A stretch of DNA of 12,854 nucleotides from Candidatus Altarchaeota archaeon (GTDB lineage Archaea; Altiarchaeota; Altiarchaeia; JAFGQM01), in NCBI GenBank assembly GCA_016935655.1, contig JAFGQM010000100.1:1-12854 (forward strand), written 5' to 3'. The position numbers were made by a program, and so were the translations under genes. How positions within the stretch are numbered: the first letter of the stretch is position 1; each line of letters begins with the position of its first letter. Positions 1-5,432 of the stretch are shown here, one piece after another. Under the pieces are notes generated by a model. That model saw nothing but the letters and a program-made list of their open reading frames with translations. It ran no database searches and was not told the origin of the DNA.

Positions 1-698
1 CCGTAGGAGAAGGACAGCTCCAGCTCGACGAGCTCCCTTCCCGGCTTCGCGCTAGGCGTGGGCGGTCTCCCCCCATCCATCCTCGGCTTCCCGTCATATA
101 CCACCCTGCCGCCCTCCATGGCGACCTCCCTCGAGGCGTACCCATATACCCGTTCGGTCCTCTGCTCTATGAGTATTATCGTCGCCCCCCTGTCGTTTAG
201 CCCCTTCAACACACCCATCAGTTTGTCTGCGGAGCTGTGGTCCAGCTCGGATAAGGGCTCGTCCAGCACGAGGACTCTGGGCTTTTTTGCGAAGACGGAT
301 GAAATAGCCACCATCTGCTTCTCCCCACCGCTGAGGGTGTGGAGGCTGCGCCCCCTGAGCTGAGCGGTCATGGCATCGTTGGCGGAGCCGATCTCCGACT
401 CCACTTCGTTGCAGATGAACATGCTCTCAGGGTCTTGGAAGACCATGCCCACAGTCTTCGCCATCTCCCTGGTGGGGGTACTGGTGGCCTCCTTCCCGTC
501 CACCATGACGGAGCCACCGATCCTCCCCCCGTAGAAGTTGGGTATCAGGCCGTTCAGACAGCGGACCAGCGATGACTTCCCGGAGCCGGAAGGGCCGGTC
601 AGCAGGACGAACTCCCCCTCATCTATCTCGAGGCTGATCCGGTCCAGGGCCTTCTTGCCGTCCCCATATTCAAAGCTAAGCTCTTTTATCTCCATCAT
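1..698 (-). CDS. ecfA: ECF transporter energizing ATPase, likely double ABC domain (partial, runs off left edge)
   Basis: This is the ATP-hydrolysing subunit of an energy-coupling-factor (ECF) importer for a vitamin or transition metal; it acts on the cytoplasmic face of the membrane with EcfT. The first ABC domain is complete: Walker A GPSGSGKSS (about residues 35-43), Q-loop VFQDPE, signature LSGGEKQ, Walker B VLVLDEP and D-loop SELD. The switch residue, normally His in IEHR, reads Gln (IEQRTERV, residue 179). After about 205 residues the reading frame continues into a linker and then VELELSFSYG, the usual opening of another ABC domain, so the full protein is probably a fused double ATPase of about 500 residues; that part lies outside the window. 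Two adjacent ATGs (698 and 695) are possible starts. The start overlaps the end of ecfT by about 20 bases, so the two are probably translationally coupled. Substrate unknown. Confidence 0.93.
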   Translation of the reverse strand, partial: MMEIKELSFEYGDGKKALDRISLEIDEGEFVLLTGPSGSGKSSLVRCLNGLIPNFYGGRIGGSVMVDGKEATSTPTREMAKTVGMVFQDPESMFICNEVESEIGSANDAMTAQLRGRSLHTLSGGEKQMVAISSVFAKKPRVLVLDEPLSELDHSSADKLMGVLKGLNDRGATIILIEQRTERVYGYASREVAMEGGRVVYDGKPRMDGGRPPTPSAKPGRELVELELSFSY

Positions 699-1356
699 CG
701 TAGTCCAGGCCGCGCGCCTCCATCGCCTCCGCCACCGAGACGCTGCGCTCCAGCGAGTTCGACAGCAGCGGTATGATTACAGGTCCCTTGCCCCTTATGC
801 CCTTCAGCTTCGCCCCCCTGGCCCTCTGGACATCCATGAGCGTGTCCATGTCCTCCAACAACGAGGGGACGAAGCGGATGGCTAGGGAGACCAGGAACAC
901 GGACCTCGAGGGGACCCTGAAAGCGGACATGACGTGGAGCATCTCTCTGGGGGATATGGTGAGGGACATGACTGCGAAGGCCGAGATTACAACTATGAGC
1001 CGCAGGGCCATTATCAGGCCGAATACAATGGACTCCAGGGTTATCCTCAGGGTCTCGAAGAGCGGGATGTTCAGCCTGGCCTGGAACAGAACCGTGTCGC
1101 CGCCCTGGGAGAGGATCAGGTTCAGCGCCACTATGAAGACGCCAGTCCAGAGGCCGACCCTGGCGTAGAAGAGCCAGCCCTCCCCTATCCTGGCCTCGAT
1201 GGCGATGGCAAGGGTCACGATGAGGAGGACCAGCAGGATGGCGGGGTACTCCGATAGCAGGGCCAGGGCTATGATGGCTGCACAGGTCAGGAACTTGGCC
1301 ATTGGGTTTAGGTTGTGGAACCTCGTGTCCTTGTGTCGGTAGAAGAACGCTCTCAT
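676..1356 (-). CDS. ecfT: ECF transporter transmembrane component EcfT
   Basis: EcfT is the integral membrane scaffold of ECF importers; it links the ATPases to a substrate-binding S component. At 226 residues the protein is close to the family's usual size. It has about five hydrophobic segments (roughly residues 21-34, 39-53, 66-83, 108-131 and 150-164). It carries both hallmark Ala-Arg-Gly motifs: QRARG at 178-181 and EARGL at 213-217. These are the coupling-helix ends that sit in the ATPase grooves. The N-terminal pattern (DTRFHNLNPMAK) is also typical. The gene precedes and overlaps the ATPase gene. No S component is visible; it may lie beyond the left edge or elsewhere. A 19-base palindrome starts two bases upstream of the ATG and may be an operator. 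Confidence 0.93.
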   Translation of the reverse strand: MRAFFYRHKDTRFHNLNPMAKFLTCAAIIALALLSEYPAILLVLLIVTLAIAIEARIGEGWLFYARVGLWTGVFIVALNLILSQGGDTVLFQARLNIPLFETLRITLESIVFGLIMALRLIVVISAFAVMSLTISPREMLHVMSAFRVPSRSVFLVSLAIRFVPSLLEDMDTLMDVQRARGAKLKGIRGKGPVIIPLLSNSLERSVSVAEAMEARGLDYDDGDKRA

Positions 1357-1357
1357 A

Positions 1358-1376
1358 GTTGGATATTATATCCAAC
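1358..1376. promoter_or_regulatory. Palindrome at the ecfT start, candidate operator
   Basis: The arms GTTGGATAT and ATATCCAAC are perfect 9-base inverted repeats around a single central base. The element ends two bases before the ecfT start codon. Its position would let a bound repressor block transcription start or early elongation. ECF operons are commonly repressed by their vitamin or metal, so this is a plausible ligand-responsive site. The regulator is not identifiable here. Confidence 0.55.
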
Positions 1377-1410
1377 AGCTAGAAAAATCAAACAGGCTTG
1401 TTTTGTTTTA

Positions 1411-1480
1411 CGATGTCAATGTTGTAGTGTAACCGCTCTTGTTGTGGGTTTTTGCGGGTGTAGTGTAATTGTAGTGTAAC
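1411..1480 (+). repeat. Composite repeat copy A (TGTAGTGTAAC family)
   Basis: Three core units TGTAGTGTAAC/T lie at 1423-1433, 1459-1469 and 1470-1480. The first two are 36 bases apart, start to start, and the last two are directly tandem. A GCTCTTGTTGTGGG block lies between the first pair. Positions 1412-1444 are identical over 33 bases to 3035-3067 in copy B. The last core ends one base before the stop codon of the DUF2283-like gene. This copy marks the left end of the AT-rich accessory region. Confidence 0.85.
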
Positions 1481-1481
1481 T

Positions 1482-1871
1482 TCAGACAGGGATTGGCTTA
1501 TAGGTAGTCCAAGAACTAGACACTATGGGTTCCCTTCTGGCCAAGGGAGAAACTAAATGTATAGGTGCAGTTATCTCCTTCTCCATGCCAGCCATTAACA
1601 ATATAAAAGTTAAATAAAATGAGTTTGGCGTGGAAACAATCCTTATCTTAGCAGATTCTATTGAGCTTAATAGACTCTTTTTTGTATTCAATACCGTTGA
1701 TGCATTCAGCAATTCTAGAGATGTAAGATCTCCGTTCTCGTCTATATCAATTATAAAATCCCAAATCTCCAGAGTGCCCTTGCTGGGTTTACCCCTTGTA
1801 AAGAACAGTATGTCCTCCTCTTCATCATACATTAAACCCTTCGGGATATCCTTTGAATTCTCTTTTGCCAT
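1482..1871 (-). CDS. DUF2283-like protein, probable antitoxin
   Basis: The N-terminal half (GLMYDEEEDILFF, then WDFIIDIDENGDLTSLELLNAS) matches the DUF2283 pattern of a short beta-rich module: YDxExDxLY, then D(I/V)D.DG, then an E(I/L)LNAS helix. DUF2283 genes are usually found next to DUF4258-like genes and are regarded as antitoxin partners. That is the arrangement here: the start lies 40 bases inside the upstream gene. The protein has 129 residues, longer than the minimal domain; the C-terminal 60 residues (after IRIVSTPNS) are not recognised. An alternative start at Met14 would shorten it and remove the overlap. The stop codon lies one base from repeat copy A. AT-rich compared with ecfT. 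Confidence 0.65.
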   Translation of the reverse strand: MAKENSKDIPKGLMYDEEEDILFFTRGKPSKGTLEIWDFIIDIDENGDLTSLELLNASTVLNTKKSLLSSIESAKIRIVSTPNSFYLTFILLMAGMEKEITAPIHLVSPLARREPIVSSSWTTYKPIPV

Positions 1872-2161
1872 TTCCTGGTAGTTTCGTATGCTGTTATTAT
1901 AAGCACTTCAGACTTAAAAACCTTGTAAATGATGATCAGATCGTGCCTCTTGGTTATATCAAAATATGCCTTATACTTTCTCTTGTTGCTAGTTTTTTCC
2001 TGTAGTTCCGCTTTGACCAATCTATCCAGCCTGTTCCTGGTAAAATCAAATACAGTTTCCTTTGTGAGCCGATGCGCCCTCAGCTTTATCTCGACGTTGT
2101 CTCCGAGACGTACAAGACTAGCGGACTCCAGCACCTTTTTGAGATCCTCAAGATCACCCAT
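1832..2161 (-). CDS. DUF4258-like putative toxin
   Basis: A 109-residue basic protein, transcribed first in a two-gene unit with the DUF2283-like gene. The C-terminal part (residues about 65-100: YKAYFDITKRHDLIIIYK, then LIITAYETTRKWQKRI) has the beta-strand pattern of small RelE/DUF4258-like toxins, ending in an IITAY...WQK signature seen in archaeal members. The more classical H...R motif near the N terminus is not evident, so family membership is inferred mainly from the C terminus and from the partner. The start is supported by a TATA-like ATAAAA (minus strand TTTTAT, 2181-2186) about 22 bases upstream. Presumed role: RNA-targeting or growth-arresting toxin; unproven. Confidence 0.6.
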   Translation of the reverse strand: MGDLEDLKKVLESASLVRLGDNVEIKLRAHRLTKETVFDFTRNRLDRLVKAELQEKTSNKRKYKAYFDITKRHDLIIIYKVFKSEVLIITAYETTRKWQKRIQRISRRV

Positions 2162-2199
2162 GATAACCTTAGATTATCGAATAAAACACAAAAAGCAAT

Positions 2200-2210
2200 T
2201 GTAGTGTAAC
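2200..2210 (+). repeat. Solitary TGTAGTGTAAC core
   Basis: A single exact core unit, without the GCTCTTGTTG block or a second core. It lies between the toxin promoter and the 3' end of the secreted-protein gene at 2239. Orientation matches copies A, B and C. Confidence 0.75.
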
Positions 2211-2238
2211 AAAAAGGAGGCGGATTTATACCAAAAAG

Positions 2239-2742
2239 CTACTCTGCTATGCCATAAAGCATCCCATTGCTCATGCCAGAGGCAGAATAATCACCGGGAT
2301 CATAATATGTAATGATCACCAATTCAAATTCAGAACCAGGTGAAGCTTCCAAACATCTTCTATCAGAATCTTTTACACAAACTGTACTTTCCCCAGGAGA
2401 TAGAACGTCTGGATTGCAATGAGTCTGTGACTCGCCAGATAGAACTAGCCCAGATATGTTATTCTTGCCTGTATTAGTAAATGTTATTGTGACTTGACCA
2501 GTAGAAGAGATACAAGACCAATTAACAGGCACCAGGTCTGTGAACCCCCAATAACTAAGTTCATCAGATATCTTTATCATAGCAGACTCATCACCTTTTA
2601 AGATTTTAGGATTGGGAAATGATTTAGGTTCTGGAGTAGGCTGTGGTAATACAAATAGCAATAATACTATAACGGCTACAATAATAACCAAAATTATCAC
2701 AACCTTATGATCCATCTTGATTATTCTTACGCCTATGAACAT
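2239..2742 (-). CDS. Membrane-anchored extracellular protein, unknown function
   Basis: The protein has 167 residues from the first ATG; the second, at 2715 (MDHKVV), is about equally likely. A strong N-terminal hydrophobic helix (VVIILVIIVAVIVLLLFVL) is followed by a Pro-rich linker (PQPTPEPKSFPNPK) and an exported beta-rich domain. Segments such as QVTITFTNTGKNNISGLVLSG read like an Ig-like or CARDB-type beta sandwich of the kind appended to archaeal surface proteins. It has four cysteines (in WSCISS, THCNP, TVCVK and RRCLE) that could form disulfides outside the cell. There is no class III (FlaK) cleavage motif, so it is not an obvious pilin. It is a single gene with no clear partner and has no recognised family. 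Confidence 0.7.
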   Translation of the reverse strand: MFIGVRIIKMDHKVVIILVIIVAVIVLLLFVLPQPTPEPKSFPNPKILKGDESAMIKISDELSYWGFTDLVPVNWSCISSTGQVTITFTNTGKNNISGLVLSGESQTHCNPDVLSPGESTVCVKDSDRRCLEASPGSEFELVIITYYDPGDYSASGMSNGMLYGIAE

Positions 2743-2744
2743 AG

Positions 2745-2969
2745 AAACTGTACCCCATCTACCGCAATTCTAACCACCCGCAGGATAGAGGCCCCATTCC
2801 GAAGGCCGACTGCGTGGAAGGGGCTGAAGGGAGGTGCAAGCCTGTCTGTAAGCCTGGGGAGAGGGTTGTCGGTAAGCCGAGTGTTAACACTAATGTGAAC
2901 AATAATGTTGACTACGACAATGTGGATAGGGATTTGGAGGGGTGGGTTGGATGGAATTGTTCAAATTAA
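2745..2969 (+). pseudogene. 3'-end relic of a cysteine-containing surface protein gene
   Basis: An open frame of 74 codons on the plus strand has no plausible start codon at its beginning and ends with TAA at 2967-2969. Its translation reads as protein: PKADCVEGAEGRCKPVCKPGERVVG, split here as PKADCVEGAEG + RCKPVCKPGERVVG. It continues with an Asn-rich stretch (NTNVNNNVDYDN) and ends GWVGWNCSN. The Cys-rich content and the raised GC relative to neighbouring sequence suggest the tail of a once larger secreted protein. The 5' part is missing, replaced by the gene at 2239-2742 on the other strand. A T7 tract follows the stop by 15 bases. It would be the only plus-strand coding trace in the window. 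Confidence 0.5.
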
Positions 2970-3084
2970 ACAAAATCAACAAATTTTTTTGAACCGGTAA
3001 GCTATATGTAGAATTGCTTATGCTAGGCCTTTAAGATGTCAATGTTGTAGTGTAACCGCTCTTGTTGCGGGTCTGTAGTGTAAC
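2970..3084 (+). repeat. Composite repeat copy B, full length
   Basis: The order is an AT-rich head with TCAACAAATTTTTTTGAAC (2975-2994), then TTATGCTAGGC (3018-3028), GATGTCAATGT (3035-3045), core TGTAGTGTAAC at 3046-3056, a GCTCTTGTTGCGGG block and a second core at 3074-3084. Start-to-start core spacing is 28, against 36 in copies A and D. Gapped similarity to the reverse complement of copy D runs along the whole element, so B and D are the two most complete copies. The last core abuts the hicA stop codon. Confidence 0.85.
2984..2990 (+). terminator. T7 tract, possible archaeal terminator
   Basis: Seven consecutive T follow the stop codon of the plus-strand relic by 15 bases, the kind of oligo-T signal archaeal polymerase terminates on. 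It is embedded in the head of repeat copy B. The equivalent tract in copy D follows the nuclease gene. Confidence 0.4.
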
Positions 3085-3306
3085 TCAATCCAAAAGTTCT
3101 AAGAATTCCTCAACACTCAGCTCAGCCTGCTTGATTATGTTCATGATTGTCCCTATGCTGATGTCATCTACGGCAGGAACAGTGGCAGGAGGTCTAGTGG
3201 GATGGCGTAGGCGAACATGAGAACCTCTCTGTCTGACGACTTCATAACCCAGTTTCTTCAGTGCCTTGATTACGTCTTTTCCAGAAAGTAGGGGGATCCT
3301 TCTCAT
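3085..3306 (-). CDS. hicA: HicA-family mRNA interferase toxin
   Basis: The 73-residue protein has a typical HicA/YcfA layout: SGKDVIKALKKLGYEVVRQRGSH, given here as SGKDVIKALKKLG + YEVVRQRGSHVRLRHP, with the catalytic His at residue 30 in GSHVRLRH. The C-terminal part (VPAVDDISIGTIMNIIKQ) is the usual recognition helix. HicA folds like a double-stranded-RNA-binding domain and cleaves mRNA when not neutralised by HicB. The start codon overlaps the hicB stop codon as ATGA, so the two are translationally coupled, with the antitoxin first. The stop codon is immediately followed on the minus strand by the reverse complement of repeat core 3074-3084. Confidence 0.93.
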   Translation of the reverse strand: MRRIPLLSGKDVIKALKKLGYEVVRQRGSHVRLRHPTRPPATVPAVDDISIGTIMNIIKQAELSVEEFLELLD

Positions 3307-3524
3307 GCTGGGACGGCTATGCGTTTAAGCTTGGCCTCGGTTTTTTGGGGAATCGGTATGCCCTCTTCCTTTAATCCTTCCAGGTGCAGCTCTAAGGCCT
3401 CTCTTATATTAGACAATACCTCTTCTTCAGTCTTTCCCTGGGAGACGCAGATTCCCGGGAGCCCGGGGACAGTGGCCACATAATAGCCATCCTCGGCCTT
3501 TTCTATCAAAATATCAAAGTCCAT
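3303..3524 (-). CDS. hicB: HicB-family antitoxin
   Basis: The protein has 73 residues with the HicB partial RNase H-like fold: DFDILIEKAEDGYYVATVPGL, split as DFDILIEKAEDG + YYVATVPGLPGICVSQGKT, then EEEVLSNIREALELHLEGLKEEG. It has no DNA-binding tail, as in the short archaeal forms, so it probably neutralises HicA by direct binding only. I chose the ATG at 3524. The longer frame reaching 3590 adds 22 residues that do not fit the family, and a T-rich TATA element (minus strand TTTTTATTTATTT, 3550-3562) is centred about 32 bases upstream of 3524. It overlaps hicA by four bases. Confidence 0.92.
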   Translation of the reverse strand: MDFDILIEKAEDGYYVATVPGLPGICVSQGKTEEEVLSNIREALELHLEGLKEEGIPIPQKTEAKLKRIAVPA

Positions 3525-3549
3525 TTTTACTATATTTGCGAGATGATTG

Positions 3550-3562
3550 AAATAAATAAAAA
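3550..3562 (-). promoter_or_regulatory. TATA box of hicBA
   Basis: TTTTTATTTATTT on the minus strand, centred about 32 bases before the hicB ATG at 3524. The transcript would begin only a few bases before the start codon. This supports the short form of HicB. Confidence 0.5.
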
Positions 3563-3573
3563 GGAAGCGGAGT

Positions 3574-3744
3574 TCAAGCCTCCGCAGCACTTACGAATGT
3601 CGGATCTTCTTCCTCGTATTCCATACCGGAGACCGTAGCTTCGAGATCCCCGTTGCCTTTACCTCGGTATATGCTCCTCACCGTGTTCCCCTCTCTTACA
3701 GACTCATAGGCATACCAGTTGCCCTTTATTTTCCTATAGTACAT
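3574..3744 (-). CDS. Small hypothetical protein upstream of hicBA
   Basis: A 56-residue protein: MYYRKIKGNWYAYESVREGN then TVRSIYRGKGNGDLEA and an acidic tail. The beta-hairpin pattern (KIKG.WYAYESVR.G..VRSIYRGKG) resembles short modules of the type YxYxxVRxxGKVRxxYLG found in archaeal small proteins and at the N termini of some transposases; no function can be assigned. The start at 3744 is preferred over 3798 because an AATATATT TATA box lies 26-33 bases upstream of it and would fall inside the longer form. It is co-directional with hicBA, with a 49-base gap that holds the hicBA TATA box, so it may be independently expressed. Confidence 0.6.
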   Translation of the reverse strand: MYYRKIKGNWYAYESVREGNTVRSIYRGKGNGDLEATVSGMEYEEEDPTFVSAAEA

Positions 3745-3769
3745 TTTTACCCCCAATTTAAACCCTTGC

Positions 3770-3778
3770 AATATATTT
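3770..3778 (-). promoter_or_regulatory. TATA box of the 56-residue protein gene
   Basis: AAATATATT on the minus strand ends 26 bases before the ATG at 3744, the canonical archaeal distance for a nearly leaderless transcript. Confidence 0.5.
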
Positions 3779-3822
3779 TGAAGGTAGGGGTATAGCAAGC
3801 TATCGGAGGTCTTTTTGAAAAG

Positions 3823-4009
3823 TGAGCAGTGAAAGGGATGATGTCGGTTGCTGAATTGTCCCCAGTCTCCTGTCCTCGGTCCTGCGCGCGGATTGGGGGT
3901 TTGTCAGAAGTTTTTGAGGTGGGAAAATAGCGTCTGCTGTGGGCGATCCTGCGGGCTGCTAGGTGCCTTATATTCACTGCTCACGGATGAGCAGTGAATG
4001 AGCAGTGAA
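3823..4009. repeat. TGAGCAGTGAA repeats and hairpin in a gene-free stretch (3745-4131)
   Basis: TGAGCAGTGAA occurs at 3823-3833, 3988-3998 and 3999-4009, and inverted at 3973-3983. The inverted pair forms a perfect 12-bp hairpin with a 4-base loop (ATTCACTGCTCA, CGGA, TGAGCAGTGAAT; 3972-3999). The last copy runs directly into repeat copy C. The 140 bases between the outer copies are GC-rich and hold no convincing gene. The element resembles a small palindromic insertion or a regulatory hairpin. Confidence 0.6.
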
Positions 4010-4010
4010 A

Positions 4011-4070
4011 TGTAGTGTAACTGTTGGACATAATTGACTCCTGCTGTGGGTTTTGGGAGTGTAGTGTAAT
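4011..4070 (+). repeat. Composite repeat copy C
   Basis: Cores lie at 4011-4021 (TGTAGTGTAAC) and 4060-4070 (TGTAGTGTAAT), spaced 49 bases. The interval contains CTCCTGCTGTGGGTTTT, clearly related to CTCTTGTTGTGGGTTTT of copy A, plus about 13 extra bases next to the first core. A decayed third unit, GGTAATGTAAT, may be present at 4101-4111. This copy lies at the 3' end of the five-gene operon, facing the inverted copy D. Confidence 0.8.
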
Positions 4071-4131
4071 TGCGCGCAAAAGGATTAATAGTTGCCGGAG
4101 GGTAATGTAATCGGGCGGGGATAATACCAAC

Positions 4132-5421
4132 TTATCCGCAGTCCTGGGGGCAGTCCTCGCTGTAGTTCCCGCCCTTTCGGCATATGCCGTCCCCGCAGAC
4201 CATACAATCAGCGGGGCAATAACACAGATTCGGCCCGATTTCGGCGTCGTCGCAGACCCCGTCCCCGCAGATGATGCAGTCATCCGGGCAATTGTTTTTG
4301 TCCTCGGCGAACTCGCATATACCATTACCGCACTCAGTACAGTCTGCAGGGCAGTTCTCCTTGGTCTCCCCCTTATCCGGCTCGCATCTCTGGTCACCGC
4401 AGGTGGCGCCTTCGCTTGCTTTAGGCTTTGCTAGTGGGGTTGGGCATTCTCCACAATCTTTAGCACAAGATTCACAAGTCTCACCCCATGGTTTATCGCA
4501 GGATCCATCACCGCAATATGAGCATATGCCACAATCTTGTGGACAAGTATTACAACCCTCACCATTGTCGCAAACCCCATTGCCGCATCCAGAGCAGTCT
4601 TCGGGACAAGTAGTAATGCTCTCCTGCTTCTTATCACAAATCCCGTCCCCACACCTATACGGATTAAAGTTTATTGGAAAGATGAGGAACATTACTACCA
4701 GGCTGGCCGCTATAACCAAAAGGAAAGCCCTGTAGTTGAATTTTGGCTTCTCCTCTGGTCTCCCCCTACTGTTAAACATATAAACGGTTATGATAGTTAC
4801 GATAAGCGCAGCAGCGATTATCATAATCAGGAAAATCAGGCGGTATTTTTCAAATCTTTCATGTTCATCAGCAATACCCTTGCCCACGTAGTCAATTTGC
4901 AGACATTTTCCACAGTCGAGATTACAGGTTTGGCAGTCTTCATCAGCACTACAGACTCCATCACCACATGGGCATACGCCGCAGTCATCAGGGCAAGAAT
5001 TACAACCCTCCCCTTCCTCGCATTGGCCATCACCACAGCAATTGGGAACCTCCTTCGTTATACATTGGGTATTCTCGCAGACGTATACCCTACAATCACC
5101 AGCAGCTCCTGAACATATCCCACAGTCAGAGGGACATGTACATTTATTCTCCCCACTCTCACATTGTCCGTTTCCGCAATAAAGAGCACAACCTTTTTCA
5201 TCTGCGCTGGAAGCTCCTAGTTCGCATCTCCTACCGCTGACGCAAACGCAATCAGATGGACATGTCTGGCAGTTCTCGCCACCATCACATACTGCGTTCC
5301 CACAGGTGGAGTAGACGATTCTTTGGGTCTGGGGCTGGCTCATGACCACGGCAATTATGGTCGCGGCCACTATTATTGAAACACATACCGCCACGACAGC
5401 TATCATGGTGTTCTTGTCCAT
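4132..5421 (-). CDS. Three-pass membrane protein with two extracellular CGDGxC cysteine-repeat arrays
   Basis: The protein has 429 residues from the ATG at 5421 (MDKNTM). An earlier ATG at 5457 would overlap the upstream gene by 25 bases and put extra residues before the membrane helix. Layout: TM1 about residues 6-27; cysteine array I at 40-174 with four repeats of the form CGDGxCxxxExCxxCPxDCG; TM2 at 195-216; a short positively charged loop (SRGRPEEKPKFNYR); TM3 at 232-251; cysteine array II at 257-429 with seven more repeats, ending exactly on CPQDCG. The positive-inside rule puts the charged loop in the cytoplasm and both arrays outside. Such repeats recur in archaeal surface proteins and are probably disulfide-rounded, possibly calcium-binding, modules; their function is unknown. 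This is the last gene of the operon, 11 bases after the previous stop. Confidence 0.85.
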   Translation of the reverse strand: MDKNTMIAVVAVCVSIIVAATIIAVVMSQPQTQRIVYSTCGNAVCDGGENCQTCPSDCVCVSGRRCELGASSADEKGCALYCGNGQCESGENKCTCPSDCGICSGAAGDCRVYVCENTQCITKEVPNCCGDGQCEEGEGCNSCPDDCGVCPCGDGVCSADEDCQTCNLDCGKCLQIDYVGKGIADEHERFEKYRLIFLIMIIAAALIVTIITVYMFNSRGRPEEKPKFNYRAFLLVIAASLVVMFLIFPINFNPYRCGDGICDKKQESITTCPEDCSGCGNGVCDNGEGCNTCPQDCGICSYCGDGSCDKPWGETCESCAKDCGECPTPLAKPKASEGATCGDQRCEPDKGETKENCPADCTECGNGICEFAEDKNNCPDDCIICGDGVCDDAEIGPNLCYCPADCMVCGDGICRKGGNYSEDCPQDCG

Positions 5422-5432
5422 TTTATACAAAA

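Noticed and set aside
1423..1480. CRISPR array, suggested by an 11-base repeat with a 36-base period
   Set aside because: Repeats are too short, there are at most three units, the interval between cores is itself conserved between copies instead of unique, and no cas genes are nearby.
2199..2210. Integron attC-type site (core resembling GTTRRRY)
   Set aside because: GTTACAC does not match the RRR positions, there is no complementary second box forming an attC stem, and no integrase is present. Cassette-like behaviour is kept only as a hypothesis.
2755..2890. Structured RNA or tRNA in the GC-rich patch
   Set aside because: No cloverleaf or conserved RNA motif could be found; the patch reads better as a coding relic.
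2707..2898. 63-codon plus-strand frame beginning with ATG
   Set aside because: It overlaps the better protein-like frame of the relic at 2745-2969 in another phase, and its composition is not protein-like.
3525..3590. N-terminal extension of HicB to an earlier ATG
   Set aside because: The added residues do not fit the HicB family and cover the promoter; the ATG at 3524 gives a standard HicB.
3747..3977. 76-codon minus-strand frame in the gap before hicBA
   Set aside because: The translation looks like random GC-rich sequence, it overlaps the TATA box of the 56-residue gene and contains repeat sequence.
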